Assembly (NCBI RefSeq): GCF_001039355.2
Contig: NW_019775651.1
Location: 205,037 to 227,047, forward strand
DNA from: Lingula anatina
Taxonomy: Eukaryota > Brachiopoda > Lingulata > Lingulida > Lingulidae
Direction of reading: 5' to 3'
DNA: 22,011 bases
Shown here: piece after piece, positions 1 through 7,381 of the stretch
Layout: the number at the start of each line of letters is the position of its first letter
How positions within the stretch are numbered: the stretch's first letter is position 1
Position numbers and translations under genes: made by a program
The notes under the pieces: model-generated
Seen by the model: only the letters and a program-made list of their open reading frames with translations
What the model was told of the DNA's origin: nothing
Databases searched by the model: none

Positions 1-529
1 GACGCCCCCATTCATTTCAAGTCATTTATTTTTGTGATCATCTGCGTGTCTTATTTTTCTTTTTTTGTTTATAATCTAAATTTTTGTTTCTCTTGTCCTT
101 AACGTGCTATATGTAGTGCGGGACACCTGTTATTTTATTAAATAAAATCTTTCAGAAAAATAAACTAGTTTCTCTGATAAAGATCCTTGATAGACTTTCA
201 TTTAATTCACTAAGTAAGGGAGACTGCTAAGTCCTTCTTAATGGGGTCTTTGCTGAAAAAGTCAACAATTGCAGCGCTGTGATAAAGCGCATATTCTAGC
301 TTTCGCTTGTTTTTTCATAATGTGTCGCACGTAAATACATACAGTATGCTTGTTTCATAATTCAATTTAGATTCTGTCAGCCTACGTACACTCTTTGTCA
401 TATGCCAAAGCATAAAAAGCCAGGTAAACAATCAAAAGAAAACTTGGACGACTGTGAGTTTAGGTTTTCAGAAACCGTCGGAATTATTTGTGCGAACATT
501 ATAAGGCTTCATTATCAGAATTTTAGGCA
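1..529 (+). promoter_or_regulatory. Distal upstream region of gene A, homologous to 13900-14400
   Basis: No gene is seen. Short blocks recur upstream of gene B: TATTTTATTAAATAA (131 and 14032), TTGCAGCGCTG (269 and 14171) and AAACTTGG followed by TGAGTTTAG (440 and 14311). The homology reaches the window start, so the duplicated unit extends beyond it. An AT-rich GCATAAAAAG at 409-418 is TATA-like but not conserved enough to call. Confidence 0.45.
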
Positions 530-788
530 ATTCATTCAAGCATGAATTATGTGAGCTGCTTAATGACCTTAACTCCGTTTAACTTAACCTCCCCTCTTTC
601 GAGGTGGAGGTATCGTTTTCTTGTCCTCTTTTATGTGCTGTTTTTCTGAAACAATGGTTTTAACAAAATGCCGTTACAACAAACATTGTTGGCAAAGGGG
701 AACACGTGATGTTTCACCTCACGGGATCGTACTGCAAGGGAAACTATGCGCCATATTATGGACAACAACTAGAATTACGGATGGAACG
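530..788 (+). other. Gene A: conserved upstream block and probable 5' UTR exon
   Basis: The block TTCATTCAAGCATG (531) to the pyrimidine-rich CCCCTCTTTCGAGG (591-604) and on to 788 aligns with 14402-14654 upstream of gene B. Both end at a donor in the same place: AACG|GTGAGTTTTGAT at 789 and AACG|GTAAGTTTTGAC at 14655. With the acceptor at 1172 this defines a first intron in the 5' UTR. The transcription start is not resolved; the conserved pyrimidine tract near 590 is a candidate. The long ORF here (621-1031) is not conserved in gene B and crosses the donor. Confidence 0.6.
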
Positions 789-1037
789 GTGAGTTTTGAT
801 ATAGTTAGTACCGTCTGCCCTGTTATATTGTACAAAACATCTTGCGTCATTTACAGTTCAAATTACTGTCATTATAGACTTGTGAAGATTCTTTTGTCTA
901 TAGCTACTTTTATTTGTCCGATCTTACCATCCAATATTTCATCTGCTTGCAGTCAGGCTTCATCAGGGAATGAGGTTGTGACAGGTATGACTACACTGCT
1001 CTACACTACTGTCATTATGTTTTTAGGGTAGCGACTG

Positions 1038-1071
1038 ATCTATATATCACTTAGATCTATATATCACTTAG
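1038..1071 (+). repeat. 17-bp direct repeat, two copies
   Basis: ATCTATATATCACTTAG occurs twice in perfect tandem in the 5' UTR intron of gene A. The homologous place in gene B (about 15469-15497) follows the same GGTAGCGACT motif but has a different short repeat. Confidence 0.8.
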
Positions 1072-1172
1072 AGTCTTAGATGTACATGTCTGCATCATGT
1101 TTACATCCAAACCACTTCGCTTGGGGTGTTGTATGTTTTTTTTATTAAATATTTTTCTGTATTTATTTGCAG

Positions 1173-1264
1173 GCCAGTGAGTACCATGTACATGTATAAG
1201 CCATGGAGAGTTTCGTTTCTTCACCTACTACTGATCTTCTTCATCTGTGGCTCGGAGGGAGGAA
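1173..1264 (+). CDS. Gene A exon with start codon and signal peptide
   Basis: The acceptor TTTGCAG ends at 1172 and the donor GTAAGT starts at 1265. Bases 1173-1191 are 5' UTR. From the ATG at 1192 the exon encodes a basic start (MYKPWR), a hydrophobic core (FLHLLLIFFICG) and a small polar end (SEGG), which is a classic secretion signal. It ends with one base of the next codon (phase 1). The matching exon of gene B, 15606-15691, has the same coding length (73 nt) and closely related sequence, including the CTCGGAGG motif before the donor. An AG acceptor just before the ATG shows that a further 5' UTR exon lies upstream. Confidence 0.85.
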
Positions 1265-1310
1265 GTAAGTTATACAGTATTATACATCCCACCATTGTTC
1301 CAACTTATAA

Positions 1311-1383
<73 letters not shown>

Positions 1384-3241
1384 AGTAAATCGAATATGGG
1401 TGGTCATGTCTCAACAGTGCATTTGCTACAATTTTGTCCCGCGACACACCACCCAGACCAGCATTCTTTTGTGATAGGGAAGGACTTTAATTTCGAATAC
1501 CCTGGATCGGGGAAATGCTATTTTTGTTTGTCAAAAAGTAAAAAAGGCATTTCGAAACATAGCATTTCCCACAACGGTCTATTTATACAATTAATAGCTA
1601 TCAAGATGCATCTTTTACGAAAAAAAGTAGTGGGAAAAAGATACTCTTGGGAGTCGTATTGGTAAAGATGTTTATCTTTCTTTCTAATTTAGCATATTAC
1701 CGGTACCTGGATAACTACCAGTCTCACTGCAGTAGCCAAGTGACCGTCTACTCTTCTGACACCTACTACTTGGATCCAACGTACACTTATTATTACTATT
1801 ATTTCTATGCACCGAGCTCCTGCTACATGAGGTTTTATTCCTCTTCCTCCTCCTATGGCTTGAGTGCATACGTGTACAGTGTCAGCATGTCGAGTTGTAC
1901 ACCGTACGTGAACATATATGATGGATCATCCTCATCATCTTCATTATTGGTAAGAGACAAGATGTAAGAGTGATTTTATCCCTGCATAGGATAAAAACAA
2001 CAAATTAACAAGCAGGTCTCTTTAGATAATATACTTGACTTATAAAATTATACGTGGGCCTAAAATGAGAGTTTGTTGTACCCTCTAGTAATATACAAAT
2101 ATATGACCGATGCAATAATTTTGTTACATTCTACTAACAGGTCCCGTGGACAGAGAGGAAGTCTGGTAACTGCTTTGTGCGTTTTGTTTCTTCTTACACT
2201 CTCAGAGATTATTGTAGAGCAGCATTTTGCAACCGCTACGCATGTAGCAACCATTTTTTTTCAAAGTGACTGAAAATGTGAAGTGCCGAAGAGGTATAAT
2301 AGGAATGGAGACGGGGTTGATTTGACCAGGGATCAAACATGTATATGATTTATTTTACATTGTAAATTCCAAGACCATCAGAGCTAGCTAGGATGATCGA
2401 ACGTCAGGGTTTAATAAACCTACCCTTAGGGATAAGAATGGACACTTTAGAATTTTTTGTTACTAGGGGTTTGGCCGTCCCATGCGGTGGTTAATTCTAG
2501 TTAATGTATCGTAATTTCTGTTATCTACCCTCAGATCATTAGAGTTAGGATAAATTCATTAGGGATGTGCAGAGGTTTTTAGTAATTTCTGTGTATCTTG
2601 GGAGGTGGTTGTCCCTAGGGTGGTTTATGCCTTTTTTCACATTGTGATATCTGCTATCTTTTCTTAGGTCAATAAAGTGAAAAGTTCAAACATCGGGAAC
2701 AAATAAACCTATCGATAGGGATGTGACTTGGGCTGTGGACGCCCTTGGATTTGATCTTTGACCTTTTTTCAAGGTCAATCGGGCCAAAATTGTCTAAATA
2801 TGGGAACTTTCTGCAAAAAAATGTTTGTGCCAATTTTCAAAACCTATATGGACCTACATGTAAGCTCTCATATTATAGTAAAGGGTTACAATTACACTTT
2901 TACATCTTCAGGAGTTTGGGGTCCCTTTCATGTAGGTCCGCCATATTTAGGTCGCAGCCTTATTAGATCTCGGCTCGGCTCCTCTCGATGTGAATGCTCC
3001 CAATATTCTAACTACATGTTATTACTACATTTCAGCGAACTGTCAGCTGTACGAGCACTTCATCTGACACTTACTATTCCACTGGACGGTATCTGTATGT
3101 GTACTACTACAGAGGTTCTGCCACAGGACAAGACTTTAGAATTAAAATCCAACGGGGTATAAATCTGAGCAGTACGTCTTTTACTTCTTCCCTCTTACTC
3201 CCTCCCTACTTCCTTCCTCTCTTCCCTATTTTCCCTCTCTT

Positions 3242-3290
<49 letters not shown>

Positions 3291-5386
3291 GAACCATCCT
3301 GAAACTTAATTAGACAGAAAATAGGTACAACGTTAGACTTAGACTGCATTCTCAAAGATTAAGATCGATCCATCTGGATCGACCTTACTCCCTTGGGGTT
3401 CACGCTAAATTGCTGTCAGCTCAAGACGCTAAATGTCTGTCACGCCTACCGAACCAGCTAGGGTAAAGATAATTACCCCCTAACAGCTTCACTAGGCGTG
3501 ACAGACATTTAAGCCGGGTAGGTGGACAGCAATTTAGTGAGACTCCTTAGGGGGATAGATCGATCTCAATATCTGTGGGAATGGCCTCTTAGTTTAAACA
3601 TATTTTTTGGTCATGCAATGACAATATCAGTAATGAAAATGTACTTGAGGTATGACACCCTCAAATATGATAAAAGTGAAAACTGATATACGTTCAGAGA
3701 TAAATGCATATTGTTGGCATAACAACTTTTGATTATTCATCATTGCTTTGAGTAGCCAAAGTATGGTCTATATATTAGAGAAATTGGAAGAAAAAAGTAC
3801 CACTCCAGGAGTTCAAACATATAACCTTTTTTTAAATTTAGATATTTGTCTTTCTTTCTTTCTAATTCAGCATACTACCTGGATAACTACCTGTCTCACT
3901 GCAGTAGCCAAGTGACCGTTGACTCTTCTAGTACGTATTATTTGGAGCCAACGCACTCTTCTTATTCCTATGTTTCTGCACCGAGCTCCTGCTACATGAG
4001 GTTTTATTCCTCTTCCTCCTCCTATGGCCTGAATGCATACGTGTACAGTGTCAGCATGTCGAGTTGTGCACCGTACGTGAACATATATGATGGATCTTCC
4101 TCAACATCTTCATTATTGGTAAGAAACAAGATGAAAGAGTGAGTATTCTGTATAATTTGACCCGTGTCTAGTATAAAAACAACATTAAAACAAGCAGGTC
4201 TCTTTACATAATATAATGGCAGATACTGAACTTTCTAAAGTTGTATAAGCGGGCCTAAAATGAGAGCGCGTTGTAATATACAAAAATTTATGACCGATGC
4301 AATAATTTTGTTACATTCTACTAACAGGTCCCGTGGACAGAGAGGAAGTCTGGTAACTGCTTTGTGCGTTTTGTTTATTCTTACACTCTCAGAGATTATT
4401 GTAGAGCAGCATTTTGCAATTGAACTCATTTTGCAACCGCTATGCATGTTGCAACCAGTTTTTTCTAAGTCACTGAAAAATTTGAAGTGCCAAAGAGGTA
4501 GAATAGGAAAGGAGACGGGGTTGATTTGACCAGGTTCGCTGAATCCGATCAGGGTGCACGTGGGGTTGTCGATAATACATGTACATGGTCTATTTCACAT
4601 TGTAATTTCTATATCAATACAGCTAGCTGGGAAATTGAAACTTTGAGGATTAATAAACCTATCGTTAGGGATGTGCAATCGCTCTTTTGAAGTTTGGTGC
4701 TACTTAGGGTCCTGAGCGTCCTTCCCGTCCTGAGCGTGGCTGATTCTAATTTTTACATTTTTCCCTAAGACCATTAGAGTGAGAATGTTGAAACGTCGGA
4801 GATTAATAAACCTACATTTAGGGGTTTGAATAGGCACTTCAATTTTTTTTTGTTACTAGGGGTTTGACCGTCCTATGCGGTGGTTAATTCTACTTAATAT
4901 GTCATAATTTCTGCTATCTTCCCTCAAACCATTAGAGTTAGGATTAATTCATTAGGGGTGTGCATAGGTTACCATTCTTCAACAAGTTACAGACGGAATC
5001 AGTTAGGTCAATTAACTTTATATTTTCACCAGTAAACGACAATTCATATGTTGCAAAAATAATAATAATAATAACAATGGAATATGTCCCCTCACATCCT
5101 TTCGTAATCGTTTTTTTCAGCGATTTGAAATGATTGGAATATTCTAACTACATGTTATTACTACATTTCAGCGAACTGTCAGCTGTACGAACACCTCATC
5201 TGGCACTTACTATTCCACTGGACGGTATCTGTATGTGTACTACTATAGAGGTTATACCACAGGACAAGACTTTATAATTAAAATCCAACGGGGGTCAAGT
5301 CTAAGTAGTGGATCTTTGAACAGTGCGTCTTTAACTCCTTCCCACTTACCACTCCCTACTTCCCTCTCTCCGCTACTTTCTGTCAT

Positions 5387-5427
<41 letters not shown>

Positions 5428-7338
5428 TTGTGTATGTGTGGCGAGAAACTCACCGATTATTGGTTGATGGTATAAACTGCATTTTTTTTTTGAAAATCCA
5501 AAACCACGTTTCACATATATGTTCCAAATTGGACAATGAACATCTGATTGACAATTTAAAAAGAAACTACATGTACCACAAGAAAGTAACCATTATATTA
5601 TTTGAATTTTAAATTTGCTCTAACATTTTAAAAATCAATGTTCCCAATTACATGCTTTGAAATTAATCTCACATTTCAAGGTTCCAAGCTTTCCAGATTT
5701 TACACAATTGACACAAAAGCTGGTTTTGCATGAAATCATAGCAAACAGCATTTCTGAAACGAAAGAATACTGGTTTGTGCCGTTTAGGACCAATGTTTAT
5801 TGCCGGACAAAGAAAATTGACCGAAAACTAGTTTGAGCCGTGGGAAAACATTTTTAATTTTTGCAGTGTCAGTTCTTAAGGGTTCTTTGAGAGGGATTCT
5901 TATTGAATGCCCTGGATCTTCAGTGTATTACCATTTAAATTTTTTTGATCAAGACTTGGTAGCATATCGAGAATACTTCCAAATAAAATGCAACTCTACG
6001 AGAAGAAAATTCGCTGAAAAGATTCCTTCATAATTCGTTGTTACATGTATATAGTTGTTTGTCTTTCTTTCTAATTCAGCATACTACTTGGATAACTACC
6101 TGTCTCACTGCAGTAGCCAAGTGACCGTTGACTCTTCTAGTACGTATTACTTGGATCCAGCGTACTCTTCTAATTCCTATGTTTCTGCACCGAGCTCCTG
6201 CTACATGAGGTTTTATTCCTCTTCCTCCTCCTATGGCCTGAGTGCATACGTGTACAGTGTCAGCATGTCGAGTTGTACACCGTACGTGAGCATATATGAT
6301 GGATCTTCGTCATCATCTTCATTACTGGTAAGAGACAAGATGTAAATATGAGTATTTTCTGCGCTTTTACTATTGAATAGTATAAAAACAACATTAAATC
6401 GAGCAGGTCTTTAAAGACATTGTGAAGATAGCTTATCAATTTCAAAAGTTTCATAATTGAATTGAGTTAGGAAGAAGGTAGAAATGCAGAGAAAGCAGAG
6501 GCAGCACTTTATAACAGAGGGGCGGATCCATGATGTTTATGCAAAATGTAATTTCCACAGACCCACGAGAGCCTGAATCCGATTCCGAGGGCAGGTCGTT
6601 GTCGTGACAGACTGACGTACGTCATCTAGAACTCGATCTCGTTATTTTACCATAGTTGATGATGGCTTTATTTAGTAGCCGTGCACGCTACCAACTGCCT
6701 ACCTACGTGTTTCTTCTTACAGTAATCAAACGCAATTTTTGGAAAGTTTAAGATAAGGCTTGACACATGTACTTGTAAACTGTGCATTTCACGCTGGTTC
6801 ATGAGTTACGGTATGTGTAATAATGATAATTATAGGAGCGAGCCTGTTCATTTGAAATAGACGCTAGAACGTGTGGTCACGCACGCATGGACCAGAGCAC
6901 CTGATGCATCTAACTGTACATCTTGAACAGAAATTAAGGAACATGGAATTATCGTGAAGATAAGTTAACGCCCTGATAATGTTTCTTTTTACCCTCGTGG
7001 AAATGAAACAAATTATATAAAACAGCGCTATACCCACACACCCTTTGGTAATCGTTTTTTTAATCAGCTTTTTTAAAAATCTAGATATTTTAACTACAGG
7101 TACATGTTTAAACTACATTTCAGCGGAGGGTCAGATGTACGAGCACCTCATCTGGCACTTACTATTCCACTGGACGGTATCTGTATGTGTACTACTATAG
7201 AGGTTCTACTACAGGACAAGACTTCACAATTAGAATCCAAAGGGGGTCAAGCGGATCTCTGAGTAGTACGTCTTTTACTCCTTCCCACTCACCACCTCCC
7301 TTCCTCTCTCCCCTACTTTTGCTCTCACTCTCTCTTTG

Positions 7339-7381
<43 letters not shown>

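Noticed and set aside
621-1031. 136-codon ORF on the plus strand near the start
   Set aside because: It crosses the conserved donor at 789, has no domain, and is not kept in the homologous leader of gene B.
1126-1665. 179-codon ORF including the signal peptide and running through the microsatellite
   Set aside because: Only the first part after 1192 is coding; the rest reads through the GTAAGT donor and translates GT/GA repeats.
2060-2273. ORFs on both strands over the conserved 130-bp intron block
   Set aside because: The block is nearly identical in two modules, so open frames are kept automatically; no domain and no fitting splice phase.
3342-3588. Possible structured RNA or terminator from the large inverted repeat
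   Set aside because: The paralogous empty site and TTA duplication show it is a transposon insertion.
5833-6033. Short ORF before CUB module 3, and a similar one at 8007-8222
   Set aside because: The similarity reflects duplicated introns; the matching stretch in gene B contains stops, and neither ORF has splice borders that keep the frame.
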